A stretch of 64,000 nt of DNA from Variovorax sp. KBW07 (GTDB lineage Bacteria > Pseudomonadota > Gammaproteobacteria > Burkholderiales > Burkholderiaceae_C), in contig NZ_QAJK01000065.1 in NCBI RefSeq assembly GCF_003852515.1, positions 1-64,000 of the forward strand, written 5' to 3'. Below, piece by piece: positions 28,941 to 38,864 of this stretch; position 1 is the stretch's first letter; every line of letters starts with the position of its first letter. The notes beneath the pieces were generated by a model. The model made no database searches. It saw nothing but the letters and a program-made list of their open reading frames with translations, and was not told the origin of the DNA. A program made the position numbers and the translations under genes.

Positions 28941-28982
28941 AGCGCGCATGAGCCGCACTGCAAGGTGCGGCTCATGCGCGCT
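28941..28982 (-). terminator. Rho-independent terminator of dgdA
   Basis: A perfect 18-bp inverted repeat (28941-28958 with 28965-28982) with a 6-base loop lies 24 bases after the dgdA stop. On the minus strand it is followed by a T-rich run (TTTCTTCGTTTTC). This is a textbook intrinsic terminator for dgdA. Confidence 0.85.
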
Positions 28983-29006
28983 GAGCGATCGAAGCCGTCG
29001 GCGTGG

Positions 29007-30347
<1,341 letters not shown>

Positions 30348-30428
30348 TCAAAATGCTGCACGTTACGCAGCGCCGCCCGCACCGGGAAGCGAATTGTTTT
30401 GAACACAGGTATCAGGAGAATTCATAGC

Positions 30429-31304
30429 GTGAGCCAATCCCTGGACATCGACCTGCTTCGCAGCTTCGTCGCCATTGCCGAGACCGGCGTGCTGGGCCAG
30501 GCGGCGGTCCGCGTGGGGCGCACGCAGTCGGCGCTCAGCATGCAGATGCAGAAGCTCGAAGGCATCGTCGAGCAGCCGCTGCTGTACCGCACGGGGCGAG
30601 GCGTCACGCTCACCGCCACCGGCGAACGGCTGCTGGTGCGCGCCGGCGAACTGCTGCGCAAGCACGACGAAGCCCTGGCGGAACTGCGCGGCAGGCAGCT
30701 GTCGGGCGTGCTGCGCTTCAGTTGCCCCGACGACTACGCGGTGGTGTTCCTGCCCTACCTGCTGCAGAGCTTCGCCAGCCTGCACCCGCAAGTTCAACTG
30801 GAAGTGATGTGCGCGCCGACGCCCCGGCTGCACGAGCTGCTGGCCCGCCATGCGGTCGACCTGGCGCTGGTGTCCGTGGCGGGCGCAACGGGCTCGACCG
30901 GAGCGGCGACGGGCGACGACGTGATCCGCCGCGAGCCGCTGGTGTGGGTGGCGCAACGCGGTGGCGCCGCCGCGTCGATGGACCCGCTGCCGCTGGCACT
31001 GGGCGCGCCCGACGCGCTGGACCACCTGCTGCCCAGGCAGGCGCTCGAAGCCGCGGGCCGTGCGTACCGGCTGGCGTATGCCAGCAGCAGCCTTTCGGGG
31101 CTGGTCGGCATGGCGCGCTCGGGCCAGGCCGTCATCGTGCTCACGCGAACCGCCGTGCCCGACGACCTGCAGATCCTGACGTCGGAGCACGGGCTCCCCG
31201 ACTTGCCGAGCGTCGGCGTCACCCTCGCATTCGACCGCGACGAACCCAGTGCATTGACGGCTGCATTCGCGGCGCATGTGAGGAAGTTTCTGCCTGCCGC
31301 TTGA
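30429..31304 (+). CDS. LysR-family regulator, probable regulator of dgdA
   Basis: A 291-residue LysR protein (LDIDLLRSFVAIAETGVLGQ, then RTQSALSMQMQKLEG, effector domain from about residue 90). It begins at GTG, with AGGAG about 10 bases upstream. It is divergent from dgdA with 96 bases between. In Burkholderia dgdA is controlled by a divergent LysR protein, DgdR (established knowledge); whether this one is an orthologue of DgdR or only in the same position cannot be decided by eye, so no symbol is given. Confidence 0.88.
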   Translation: MSQSLDIDLLRSFVAIAETGVLGQAAVRVGRTQSALSMQMQKLEGIVEQPLLYRTGRGVTLTATGERLLVRAGELLRKHDEALAELRGRQLSGVLRFSCPDDYAVVFLPYLLQSFASLHPQVQLEVMCAPTPRLHELLARHAVDLALVSVAGATGSTGAATGDDVIRREPLVWVAQRGGAAASMDPLPLALGAPDALDHLLPRQALEAAGRAYRLAYASSSLSGLVGMARSGQAVIVLTRTAVPDDLQILTSEHGLPDLPSVGVTLAFDRDEPSALTAAFAAHVRKFLPAA

Positions 31305-31533
31305 AGGGCCGTGGGCTCCCGCAACGCTGTCACGCGCTCACGCGAACAGACCGAAACGGTTGCAAACCAACCAAATCGGTAGAATAATCCGCTTCCCCGT
31401 CACGGAGAAAGCGCGGTGGCCGACGCATCGGCCACCGCCGCATCGCCCGTTCGCATGCGACAAGGAAGAACACGTTGACACTCTTGCACCCAGCCTTCGC
31501 CATCGAGGTGACCTGCCCGATGCCCCGCTCCTG
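31305..31533 (+). other. Intergenic region without a convincing gene
   Basis: About 230 bases after the LysR gene. An A-rich patch carries ACCG-AAA-CGGT at 31350-31360, which resembles the half-sites of the candidate TetR operator at 32396-32412. No promoter or terminator is clear. Confidence 0.3.
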
Positions 31534-31752
31534 ATGCATTGGACGATGGACGTGATGCGCTTGCGGCTGCATGCCCTGTCTTCGATCGTCAGGCAGTGCG
31601 TGCGAACACTCGTCGTGCTTGGCGTCGTCGCCGGCGTGCTCTATGTGGTGGGGGTGGCCATCATGTCACTGGTGCCCGAGCTGAATTTTTCGCTCGGCCC
31701 CCGTGGCATTTTGAGCCGCTGGTGCCTGAGCCTGTACTGCGTGTTCAGGTAG
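31534..31752 (+). CDS. Possible small single-pass membrane protein
   Basis: A 72-residue frame from the ATG at 31534 with a basic N-terminal helix (MRLRLHALSSIVRQCVRT) and one strong hydrophobic segment (LVVLGVVAGVLYVVGVAIMS). The residues after it (LVPELNFSLGPRGILSRW) do not match a family I know. The frame is open upstream to 31360 but that part is not protein-like. No good ribosome binding site is seen. It could be a real small membrane protein or chance. Confidence 0.3.
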   Translation: MHWTMDVMRLRLHALSSIVRQCVRTLVVLGVVAGVLYVVGVAIMSLVPELNFSLGPRGILSRWCLSLYCVFR

Positions 31753-31777
31753 GTACGCGGAACTTGAAACCTGAAAT

Positions 31778-32371
31778 CTATTTGGCCGCGGCGCGCTTGC
31801 GCGATGCGCTCTTCTTGTGGCCGAGCGCGTCCATGGCCGACGCGATGATCTCGTCGCGCCATTGGTCTTTCAAGCCCATGCGAACGGCCAGCAGTGCCGT
31901 GATGCCCAAGCCCGAGAACGCGCTGGTGATGCGCACCACCCGCTCCGGCGTTGCGGTCAGCAGGTCGGTTCCCAATGCGCGGTAGACGATGAGGCCGAGC
32001 TCGGTCAATTGCGGATCGACGTTGTCTTCGTTGCCGGCTTTGTTCGCGAGTTGGTTGGCGAGCGCCGAGACGCCCGGCCAGTCGAAGGTGTAGTCCACCG
32101 AGTCTTCCACCACGGCCCTGTCGCGCTCGGCACCGGGGGAAATTTTCTCGACACTGGCCACCAGCGCCATGAGATGGTCGCGGCCCATCTTGAAGCTGGC
32201 GTCGTAGATCGCCTTCTTGCTCGGGTAGTGGTGCAGCAGCCCCGCCTTCGAGTAACTGACGGCATCCGCGATCTGCTGAAGCGAGGTGTTCGCGAAACCA
32301 TGTCTGGCGAACAATCCGGCAGCGCGGTCGATGATCTCGGCATCTATTTGAGATTTTGTCGGCCTGGGCAT
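31778..32371 (-). CDS. TetR-family transcriptional regulator
   Basis: A 197-residue repressor-type protein: N-terminal helix-turn-helix (RAAGLFARHGFANTSLQQIA, then VSYSKAGLLHHYPSKKAIYD) and a helical ligand domain. The Lys/Arg/Ala-rich tail (GHKKSASRKRAAAK) is unusual. It lies 96 bases downstream of the dienelactone hydrolase fusion gene in the same direction, with a palindrome just before its ATG that is probably its own operator. Its targets cannot be told; the indole-type cluster has its own AraC regulator. Confidence 0.9.
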   Translation of the reverse strand: MPRPTKSQIDAEIIDRAAGLFARHGFANTSLQQIADAVSYSKAGLLHHYPSKKAIYDASFKMGRDHLMALVASVEKISPGAERDRAVVEDSVDYTFDWPGVSALANQLANKAGNEDNVDPQLTELGLIVYRALGTDLLTATPERVVRITSAFSGLGITALLAVRMGLKDQWRDEIIASAMDALGHKKSASRKRAAAK

Positions 32372-32395
32372 TCAGGAAGTCTAGCGCAGCTTTTC

Positions 32396-32412
32396 TACCG
32401 AAACAGTCGGTT
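32396..32412. promoter_or_regulatory. Candidate TetR operator
   Basis: The palindrome ACCGA-AACAG-TCGGT (32397-32411) with flanking T and T lies 26 bases before the TetR ATG. ACCGA/TCGGT half-sites are common in TetR operators, so autoregulation is likely. Confidence 0.5.
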
Positions 32413-32419
32413 TACATGA

Positions 32420-32446
32420 GGGCCGCCGAACGCATTCGCGCGGCCC
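32420..32446 (-). terminator. Hairpin after the monooxygenase operon
   Basis: Nested inverted repeat: GGGCCGC-CGAA (32420-32430), loop CGCA, then TTCG and GCGGCCC (32435-32446) with one bulged base. It lies just after the stop of the dienelactone hydrolase fusion gene on the minus strand. There is no T run, so termination would be weak or Rho-aided. Confidence 0.45.
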
Positions 32447-32467
32447 TTTGCACGGCCCTTTGCGCGG

Positions 32468-33697
32468 CTACATCAGCGTGTTCGACGGCAGGTTTTCGTC
32501 GAGCAGCTTGCGCGCCGTCTCGATGCCCGCCACCGGCAGCAGCTTCGCATCGAGCAGGCCCACCTGCACCAGCACGCTGGCCTGGTCCCAGTAGATGTGC
32601 TCGTGGTACAGCTTGTTGCCGCGGAACTTGATGACCGCCAGCAACGGCACTTCGACGCGCTTGCCGGTGGGCTTCACGCCCGGCAGCATCCACGGAATTT
32701 CGGTGGTGTGCGTGAAGCTGAACAGCAGCTCATCGACCACCTGCGTGGCGCCCACTGTGCGCGAGATCGATGTGAGCGCGGTGTCGGGCGGGTTGCTGTT
32801 GACGAAGTGGTTCGTATAGAACGCGTGCAGTGCCTTGTAGCCCACGCCACCGGTCATGGTGGGGATGTGGTTGACGTAGGGCTCGGCCACCATGGTGCCC
32901 ATGGTGTCGTCCACGTTGCGCGTGCCGAACTCGTATTCGCAGTGCTTGTCCCACAGCGCCGAGAGGTCGTAGTTCGGGCCGATGGCGTCTTTCAGCGTGG
33001 CGATGCTGCGCTCGTGCGCCATCAGCGCCGAGGGCTTGTGAAAGTGCTCGCCGCCGGCGCGCGCAAAGGCGTGGTCCATGCCGGGGTACACGTACACCGA
33101 CACGCCGGGGCGGCCCTTGAGCGTTTGCACGATGCGGTCGCGCGCTTCGGGCGGGCAGAACTTGTCGAGCTCGGCCACGTGCAGCGTGAGCGGGCACTTG
33201 ATGCTGTCGGCCTCGTCCAGCGCGGCGTCGATGCCCACGCCGTAGTAGCCGACCACCGCATCGGCGTCCGTGCGGCAGGCCGACAGGTAGGCCAGCTTGC
33301 CGCCCAGGCAGAAGCCGAGCACGCCGACTTTCTTGTCGGTCACTTCGGGGCGGGCGCGCAGCGCGTCGATGGCGGTCTGCATGTCCTGCATGCCCTTGGC
33401 TTCGTCGAAGCCGCCGTACAGCGCGAAGGCGCGTTGCCAGTCGGCTTCGCTGTAGCCCAACTCGACGTTCGGCTCTTGCCGCCAGAACAGGTCGGGCACC
33501 AGCACCACGTAGCCTTCTTCGGCGTAGTAGTCGGCCACGTCGCGCATCGTCGAATTCACGCCGAAGATCTCTTGCGCAAGCACCAGGCCGGGGCCGGAGC
33601 CGCCTTCGGGCAGTGCGAGGTAGCCGCTGAAACTGCCGCTGCCATCGGCCGCCTGCATGCGGATCTGCTGCGCGGAGGTGGGGGATTTTTTCTGCAT
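32468..33697 (-). CDS. Dienelactone hydrolase fused to a SnoaL/NTF2-like domain
   Basis: A 409-residue two-domain protein. Residues 1 to about 235 are a dienelactone hydrolase with Glu43 (AQEIFGV), nucleophile Cys130 (GFCLGG), Asp178 (ELDKFCPP) and His209 (GMDHAFAR). From about 245 to the end is a SnoaL/NTF2-type cone domain (GTMVAEPYVNHIPTMTGGV, HEHIYWDQASVLVQVGL). In indole degraders, a protein of this general type beside a flavin monooxygenase, reductase and SDR acts on 3-hydroxyindolin-2-one to give anthranilate; I recall this from the Acinetobacter iif work and am not sure the architecture is the same. GGAG precedes the ATG at 33697. It is last in the operon. Confidence 0.85.
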   Translation of the reverse strand: MQKKSPTSAQQIRMQAADGSGSFSGYLALPEGGSGPGLVLAQEIFGVNSTMRDVADYYAEEGYVVLVPDLFWRQEPNVELGYSEADWQRAFALYGGFDEAKGMQDMQTAIDALRARPEVTDKKVGVLGFCLGGKLAYLSACRTDADAVVGYYGVGIDAALDEADSIKCPLTLHVAELDKFCPPEARDRIVQTLKGRPGVSVYVYPGMDHAFARAGGEHFHKPSALMAHERSIATLKDAIGPNYDLSALWDKHCEYEFGTRNVDDTMGTMVAEPYVNHIPTMTGGVGYKALHAFYTNHFVNSNPPDTALTSISRTVGATQVVDELLFSFTHTTEIPWMLPGVKPTGKRVEVPLLAVIKFRGNKLYHEHIYWDQASVLVQVGLLDAKLLPVAGIETARKLLDENLPSNTLM

Positions 33698-33744
33698 GTG
33701 CTCTTCTCCATTCCAAACATGAGGGGGTGTTGCGGGCCGCGCGC

Positions 33745-35481
33745 TCACTGCGCGCATTCCGGGTGCCGTGTCGTCACCTGGTAGTAGCCCGAATGAAAGA
33801 CCAGCGGCTCGCCATCGAAGCGGTCGTAGCGCTCGACCTCGCCGATGAAGATGAGGTGGTCGCCGCCGTCGTACTGCTTCACGCTGCGGCAGACGAAGCG
33901 CGCGATGACGCCGTTCAGCAGCGGCACGCCGGCCGTGCCTTCGCAGCAGTCCACGCCGCCGAACTTGTCCGCCTGCGGTGTAGAGAACTGCCGCGACAGA
34001 TGATGCTGGTGCGCGGCCAGCACGTTGATAGCGAAGTGGCTCGCACCGGTGAAGTCGGCCACGCTCGGCGCCTGCCGGGCCAGGCTCCACAGCACCAGCG
34101 GCGGATCGAGCGACACCGACGAAAACGAATTGGCGGTCATGCCCACGCGGCGGCCGTCGATGGCGCGCGTGGTGATGACGGTCACGCCGGTGGTGAACTG
34201 GCCCAGCGCCTTGCGGAAGTCGCGGCGGTCGAAGCGGTCGACCACGGCTTCGCGGGCCCGCGCCTCCAGGAAGCGGTCGGCCTCGGCGGCATCGAACCAC
34301 CACGGCGCAAAGACGCGCGGGTCATCGAAGCCGTTGACGATGGTGCTCGCGACGGCGGGCATGTGGCTGGCGCTCTGCAGCAGCTTCTGCAGGTGCGGCC
34401 TGGGTGGTGCCAGCAGGCTGTGGGTCCAGTCGGTGGCCCAGCGGGCGTAGCCCTCCCAGTAGCGGTCGAAGGTCTGCTGCATCCAGGCGGCATCGAACAG
34501 CGCATCGTCGTTTTCGAGAATGCGCTTGAGGTAGATGTCGGCGCACTTGGCCGCGTTGTTGGAGCCCTGGCCGGTGATCGGGTCGTTGAGCACCACCGCA
34601 TCGCCCAGGCCCAGCACCTTGCGCCCCGAGGGCAAGGTTGCCACCGGCTGGCGAACCGTCGGCGCGAAGCGGCCCACCAGGATTCCGTGGTCGTCGGTCA
34701 GCTCGATGTTCGTGCAGCGCTCAGCCTCCCAGGGCAGGAAGGTATCGAGAATCCATTGGCTGCGCGCCAGATGCTCCTGGGGCGTCTTCACATCGGCCCA
34801 GCAGTCCATCGGACCGCCGGGCACGCCTTCGAACACCATGATCTCGCACGGCCCCGTCGTGGTCAGCGCCGGGAACACGAAGTACTCGCCCACGCCGGGA
34901 ATCAGGTTGAAGCTCACGGCGGCAAAGGGCTCGCGCGGCTTCATGCCCTTCACGTAGGTCAACGCCAATGCGCGCTGGGGCTGCGCGAAGGGCGAGCGTT
35001 CAGCGTCGCGTTCGAACAGCTGGGAGATCTCGCCCTTGCCGCTTGCAACGACCACGAGGTCGTGCGTCGCGGCGCAGTCTTCCAGCGCATCGAGCCCCAC
35101 GTCCTGCAGCAGCAGCCGGCCACCGCGCTTTTCGAACTCGGCCATCCAGGCGGGTATCTTGAGCCGCTGGTCGACCGACCGCGCGGGTCCGTCGAGCCTT
35201 GCGCTCCACTCGATGGCCTTGCCGCCTTCCGGGTTGCGCACCGCGATGCCGATGCCCTCGACCAGCGGGCATTCGTCGGTCCACCAGTCCAGCCCCAGTT
35301 CGCGCTCGGTCTGCAGCGCGGTCTCGAACATGCACTGGCTGGACATGACCGGCCCTTCGGCAATTTCACGCGACGTGCGGTTCGAATAAACCGTCACCTC
35401 ATGCCCCGCGCCCAGCAGCCCCAGCGCGAGTTGCATGCCGGACTGCCCGGCGCCGACGATGGCCACGCGTCTTCTGTTCAT
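33745..35481 (-). CDS. styA2B: Self-sufficient styrene/indole monooxygenase StyA2B (oxygenase fused to flavin reductase)
   Basis: A 578-residue group E flavoprotein monooxygenase. Residues 1 to about 415 are a StyA-type FAD oxygenase: GxGxxG in IVGAGQSG, SNRTSREIAEGPVMSSQCMF, and GLGDAVVLNDPITGQGSNNA. From about 420 it continues without a break into a StyB/HpaC-like flavin reductase (FRKALGQFTTGVTVITT, GMTANSFSSVSLDPPLVLW). Such StyA2B fusions are known from Rhodococcus opacus and Variovorax. The reductase part supplies reduced FAD, also to StyA1, which epoxidises styrene-like or oxidises indole-like rings. It starts 13 bases after the StyA1 stop. Confidence 0.93.
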   Translation of the reverse strand: MNRRRVAIVGAGQSGMQLALGLLGAGHEVTVYSNRTSREIAEGPVMSSQCMFETALQTERELGLDWWTDECPLVEGIGIAVRNPEGGKAIEWSARLDGPARSVDQRLKIPAWMAEFEKRGGRLLLQDVGLDALEDCAATHDLVVVASGKGEISQLFERDAERSPFAQPQRALALTYVKGMKPREPFAAVSFNLIPGVGEYFVFPALTTTGPCEIMVFEGVPGGPMDCWADVKTPQEHLARSQWILDTFLPWEAERCTNIELTDDHGILVGRFAPTVRQPVATLPSGRKVLGLGDAVVLNDPITGQGSNNAAKCADIYLKRILENDDALFDAAWMQQTFDRYWEGYARWATDWTHSLLAPPRPHLQKLLQSASHMPAVASTIVNGFDDPRVFAPWWFDAAEADRFLEARAREAVVDRFDRRDFRKALGQFTTGVTVITTRAIDGRRVGMTANSFSSVSLDPPLVLWSLARQAPSVADFTGASHFAINVLAAHQHHLSRQFSTPQADKFGGVDCCEGTAGVPLLNGVIARFVCRSVKQYDGGDHLIFIGEVERYDRFDGEPLVFHSGYYQVTTRHPECAQ

Positions 35482-35494
35482 TGCAGGCCCCGGG

Positions 35495-36736
35495 CTACGC
35501 AGCGGCGGCGGCGCAGGTGTCGATGTAGCGGTCGGCCTCGACCGGGTCCGCGAACCACGGGAAGAAGGTGCGCGGGTCGTCGAAGCCGTTGGCGAAAGCG
35601 CTGGCCAGCGGCGGCATCGCGCCGGCGGTGCCGAGCAGCTTGAGCACGTGCGGCGGCGGCGGTGCGAGCAGCATGTTGGTCCACTGCGTGACCCACTGCG
35701 CGTAGCCGAACCAGTAGCGGTCGAAGGTCTGCTGCATCCACGCCGCATCGGCCACGCCGTCGCCGCGCGCAAGAATGCTCTTCAGGTAGGTGTCGGCGCA
35801 CTTGGCCGCGTTGTTGGAGCCCTGGCCGGTGATCGGGTCGTTCAGCACCACCACGTCGGCCAGGCCCAGCACCTTGCGCCCCGAAGGCAGCGTTGCCACC
35901 GGCTTGCGCACCGTCGGCGCGAAGCGGCCCGCGAGAATGCCATTGTCGTCGGTTAGCTCGATGTCCTTGCAGCGCTCGGCCTCCCAGGGCGTGAAGGTGT
36001 CGAGAATCCACTTGCTGCGCGCCAGGTGCTCCTGCGGCGTTTTTACATCGGCCCAGCAGTCCATCGGGCCACCGGGCACGCCTTCGAACACCATGATCTC
36101 GCACGGCCCCGTCGTGGTCAGCGCCGGGAACACGAAGTATTCGCCCACGCCCGGAATCAGGTTGAAGCACACGGCGGAAAAAGGCTTGCGCGGCGTCATG
36201 CCCTTCACGTAGGTCAGCGCCAATGCGCGCTGCGGCTTGTCGAAGGTGGACTTGTGCGCGTCGCGCTCGAACAGCTTCGAGATCTCGCCCTTGCCGCTGG
36301 CGACCAGCGTGAGGTCGTGGCTTTGGGTGCAGGCTTCCAGCTCGTCGATGCCCGCGTCCTTGAACACCAGTTCGCCGCCCTTCTTCTGGAACTCGCTCAT
36401 CCAGGCCGGAACCTTCACGCGCTGGTCGACCGACTGCGCGCTCGAATTCAGCCGCGCGATCCAGTCGATGGCCTTGGCGCCCTTCTGCTCGGGATGCGGC
36501 ACGGCCAGCCCGATGCCATCGACCGTGGGGCAATCACTCGCCCAGTGGTCCAGCCCCAGGTCGCGCTCGATCTGCAACGAGGCGTCGAACATGCACTGGC
36601 TCGACATGACCTTGCCGTGGCGGATGTCGTCGCCCGTGCGGTTGCTGAACATCGTGACCTCGTAGCCTGCCGACAGCAGGCCCAGTCCCAGTTGCAGGCC
36701 CGACTGGCCCGCGCCGATGATGGCGATTCGCTTCAT
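35495..36736 (-). CDS. styA1: StyA1-type FAD-dependent styrene/indole monooxygenase
   Basis: A 413-residue single-domain oxygenase strongly similar to the first part of StyA2B (shared ALALTYVKGM, LIPGVGEYFVFPALTTTGPC, LPSGRKVLGL). GxGxxG in IIGAGQSG and the terminal FAD motif NDPITGQGSNNAAKCAD are intact. In the known StyA1/StyA2B pairs the fused protein gives reduced flavin and StyA1 does most of the oxygenation. Group E enzymes of this branch oxidise indole at C2-C3 as well as styrene. It lies between an SDR gene and styA2B in one operon. Confidence 0.93.
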   Translation of the reverse strand: MKRIAIIGAGQSGLQLGLGLLSAGYEVTMFSNRTGDDIRHGKVMSSQCMFDASLQIERDLGLDHWASDCPTVDGIGLAVPHPEQKGAKAIDWIARLNSSAQSVDQRVKVPAWMSEFQKKGGELVFKDAGIDELEACTQSHDLTLVASGKGEISKLFERDAHKSTFDKPQRALALTYVKGMTPRKPFSAVCFNLIPGVGEYFVFPALTTTGPCEIMVFEGVPGGPMDCWADVKTPQEHLARSKWILDTFTPWEAERCKDIELTDDNGILAGRFAPTVRKPVATLPSGRKVLGLADVVVLNDPITGQGSNNAAKCADTYLKSILARGDGVADAAWMQQTFDRYWFGYAQWVTQWTNMLLAPPPPHVLKLLGTAGAMPPLASAFANGFDDPRTFFPWFADPVEADRYIDTCAAAAA

Positions 36737-36781
36737 TGCTTGCTCCTTGCTTGTTTGCTTGCTTGATGCTCCGTATCGGAG

Positions 36782-37573
36782 CTAGTCCATCAACTTGGGA
36801 ATGGCGGGCTCGGCCTGCTCGGGGCCCATGGCGGAATAGCCGCCATCGACCGCGTAGTCGGCGCCCGTCACGAAGCTCGCGTGGTCCGAGCACAGGAACA
36901 GCACCACCTGCGCCACTTCGTCCGGGTCGCCGACGCGCCCGAGCAGATGGAAGGGCGCGGCCACGCGGTCGGTCTTGGCGCGGTCGCCGCCGCTCAACTT
37001 GTCCATCACCGCCGACCATGTCCAGCCCGGCGACACGCTGTTCACGCGGATGCGGTCCGGCGCCAGGTCCATCGCCATGTTGCGGGTCAGCTGCGCCATG
37101 GCGGCCTTGCTCACCGGATAGAGCCAGCGCCCCGTTTGCGCCACGCGCGACGAGATGCTCGTGAAATTGACCACCGCCCCGCCGCCGGCCGCCACCATGT
37201 GGGGGTGCACGGCCTGCAGCATGGCCACCGCGCTCGCGATGTTCACGTTGAACGAGGTGAGCCAGTCGGCGCGCGGCGACTTGAAGCCCTCGTCCACGTA
37301 CGAGCACGCGAGGTTGACCAGAAAGTGCACGCCGCCGTGCCGCTCCGCCGCCTCGGCCACGCAGGCCTTCACCTGCGCGTCGTCGGTGATGTCGGTGCGC
37401 ACGAAGCGCGCGCCGGCACCGAGCGAATCGGCCAGCGGCTGGCCGTTGGCCGCGTCGATGTCGGCCACCACCACCTTCACGCCGGCCGCGTGCAGTGCGC
37501 GCACCACGCCGGCCCCAATCAATGTCGAGCCACCCGTGACGATGGCGCTCCTGCCTTCGAGTCCCTTGAACAT
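36782..37573 (-). CDS. Short-chain dehydrogenase/reductase
   Basis: A 263-residue classical SDR: cofactor motif VTGGSTLIGAG (variant of TGxxxGIG), Ser139/Ser141 in NFTSISS, and Tyr152-x-x-x-Lys156 (YPVSK). It ends with the usual GADYAVDGGYSAMG. Asp38 and Asp40 in VVVADID after the second strand suggest NAD rather than NADP. As the first gene of the StyA1/StyA2B operon it fits oxidation of the dihydrodiol or hydroxy product of the oxygenase, like the SDR in known indole operons. About 45 bases separate it from styA1. Confidence 0.88.
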   Translation of the reverse strand: MFKGLEGRSAIVTGGSTLIGAGVVRALHAAGVKVVVADIDAANGQPLADSLGAGARFVRTDITDDAQVKACVAEAAERHGGVHFLVNLACSYVDEGFKSPRADWLTSFNVNIASAVAMLQAVHPHMVAAGGGAVVNFTSISSRVAQTGRWLYPVSKAAMAQLTRNMAMDLAPDRIRVNSVSPGWTWSAVMDKLSGGDRAKTDRVAAPFHLLGRVGDPDEVAQVVLFLCSDHASFVTGADYAVDGGYSAMGPEQAEPAIPKLMD

Positions 37574-37784
37574 GACGCTTGCTCTCCTGTTGTGTCTCTC
37601 TGTCGGTCGATCGGGCAGGCCGGGCCGGCCTGCGGTGTGGAGCGAACGTTAGGGGCAGGCAGGCCGCGGGCGAATCCCGCAAACGCAGGCGCTGTCCCTG
37701 GCGCGCAGGTTTTTGACGGCGCGGGGGCCGAGGGACGGCCCGAATTGTGGGCGGGGATGGTTTTTGCTAGGGTCACCCGACCCC

Positions 37785-38783
37785 ATGCAAACCGCCACGA
37801 CACCACCGCTGCCGCTGCAGCGCTACAGGCTTTTCGAGAGCCACGACATGGACGAGGCCCGCGAAAGCGTGGCGCGCGTTTTCTGCCCGCACGGCCTTGT
37901 CATGCTGCGCCCGCGCACCGAGCTCGATGCCTGCCACCACAGCGCGCGGCTGCACCGCGACGTGAGCCTCAACTACGTGCAGTACGGCCCCGGCGTGCAG
38001 ATCGACCCGGGCTACCTGCAGGATTTCTTCCTGTTGCAGATTCCGTTGCGCGGCAGCGCCGACATCCGCTGCGGCGCGCAGCATGTCGATGCCACCCCCA
38101 CCCTCGCCTCGCTGCCCTCGCCCACCGAGCCGCTGTCGATGCGCTGGGCCAACGACAGCCCGCACCTGATCGTGCGGCTGGCCCGTTCGGCACTGCTGTC
38201 GCGGCTCGAGTCGCTGCTGCAGGCGCCCGTCAACCAGCCCCTGGTGTTCGATCTCGGCGTGCCGCTCGACAACCCAGCGCTGGCGCCGCTGGTGCACTTC
38301 ATCGACTACCTGCGGCTCACGCTCGACGCCGGCAATGCGCTGCAGGCGGGCAACCGCCTGGCCGAGCATGCAGAGGAATACCTGATGTCGAGCCTGCTGA
38401 TGTCGGCGGGGCACAACCACTCGCGGGCGCTGGCGGGCGACACCCGGCGCAACCTGTTGCCGCGCGTGGTGCGCAGGGCGCAGGAATACATGGCGGCGCA
38501 TGCCGAGCAGCCCCTGTCGCTGGCCGACATCTGCCGCGAGGTCGGCTGCAGTGCGCGCGCGCTGCAGCTGGCGTTTCGCCAGCACGCGGGCCAGGGGCCG
38601 ATGGAGTTCCTGCGCGAGCTGCGGCTCGACAAGGTGCGGGCCGAACTGCAGGCGTCGCCCGGCGCCGGTGTGCGCGAGGTGGCGCAGAAGTTCGGCTTTC
38701 TTCACCTGGGGCATTTTGCGGCGCAGTACCGCGTTCGCTTCGGGGAGCGGCCGTCGGAAACGGCGGGCCGGCAGCGCGGCTGA
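37785..38783 (+). CDS. AraC-family transcriptional regulator
   Basis: A 332-residue activator with an N-terminal AraC-binding (cupin-like) domain (LDACHHSARLHRDVSLNYVQ, YLQDFFLLQIPLRGSADIRC) and a C-terminal double helix-turn-helix (SLADICREVGCSARALQLAF, then REVAQKFGFLHLGHFAAQYR). The ATG at 37785 is taken; a frame open from 37713 is poor in family-like sequence. It is divergent from the SDR-StyA1-StyA2B operon with about 210 bases between, so it is probably the inducer-sensing activator of that operon, as AraC proteins are in other indole and styrene clusters. Confidence 0.9.
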   Translation: MQTATTPPLPLQRYRLFESHDMDEARESVARVFCPHGLVMLRPRTELDACHHSARLHRDVSLNYVQYGPGVQIDPGYLQDFFLLQIPLRGSADIRCGAQHVDATPTLASLPSPTEPLSMRWANDSPHLIVRLARSALLSRLESLLQAPVNQPLVFDLGVPLDNPALAPLVHFIDYLRLTLDAGNALQAGNRLAEHAEEYLMSSLLMSAGHNHSRALAGDTRRNLLPRVVRRAQEYMAAHAEQPLSLADICREVGCSARALQLAFRQHAGQGPMEFLRELRLDKVRAELQASPGAGVREVAQKFGFLHLGHFAAQYRVRFGERPSETAGRQRG

Positions 38784-38796
38784 CCCTGGCGCGAAA

Positions 38797-38823
38797 GCCG
38801 GTCAGCGCGGCCGGCTGACCGGC
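38797..38823. terminator. Hairpin between convergent araC-type and hypothetical genes
   Basis: Perfect 10-bp inverted repeat GCCGGTCAGC (38797-38806) and GCTGACCGGC (38814-38823) with a 7-base loop, 14 bases after the AraC stop. No T run follows on either strand. Confidence 0.4.
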
Positions 38824-38864
38824 ACCGCGTCGTTCGAGGAAGACAGCAGCATCGAGGACGAAAT

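Noticed and set aside
31360-31533. N-terminal extension of the small membrane frame at 31534
   Set aside because: Composition is Arg/Pro/His-rich and no ribosome binding site is seen.
33745-36736. Recent tandem duplication of one monooxygenase gene
   Set aside because: StyA1 and the oxygenase part of StyA2B are related but differ throughout, and the second is fused to a reductase; this is the known StyA1/StyA2B arrangement.
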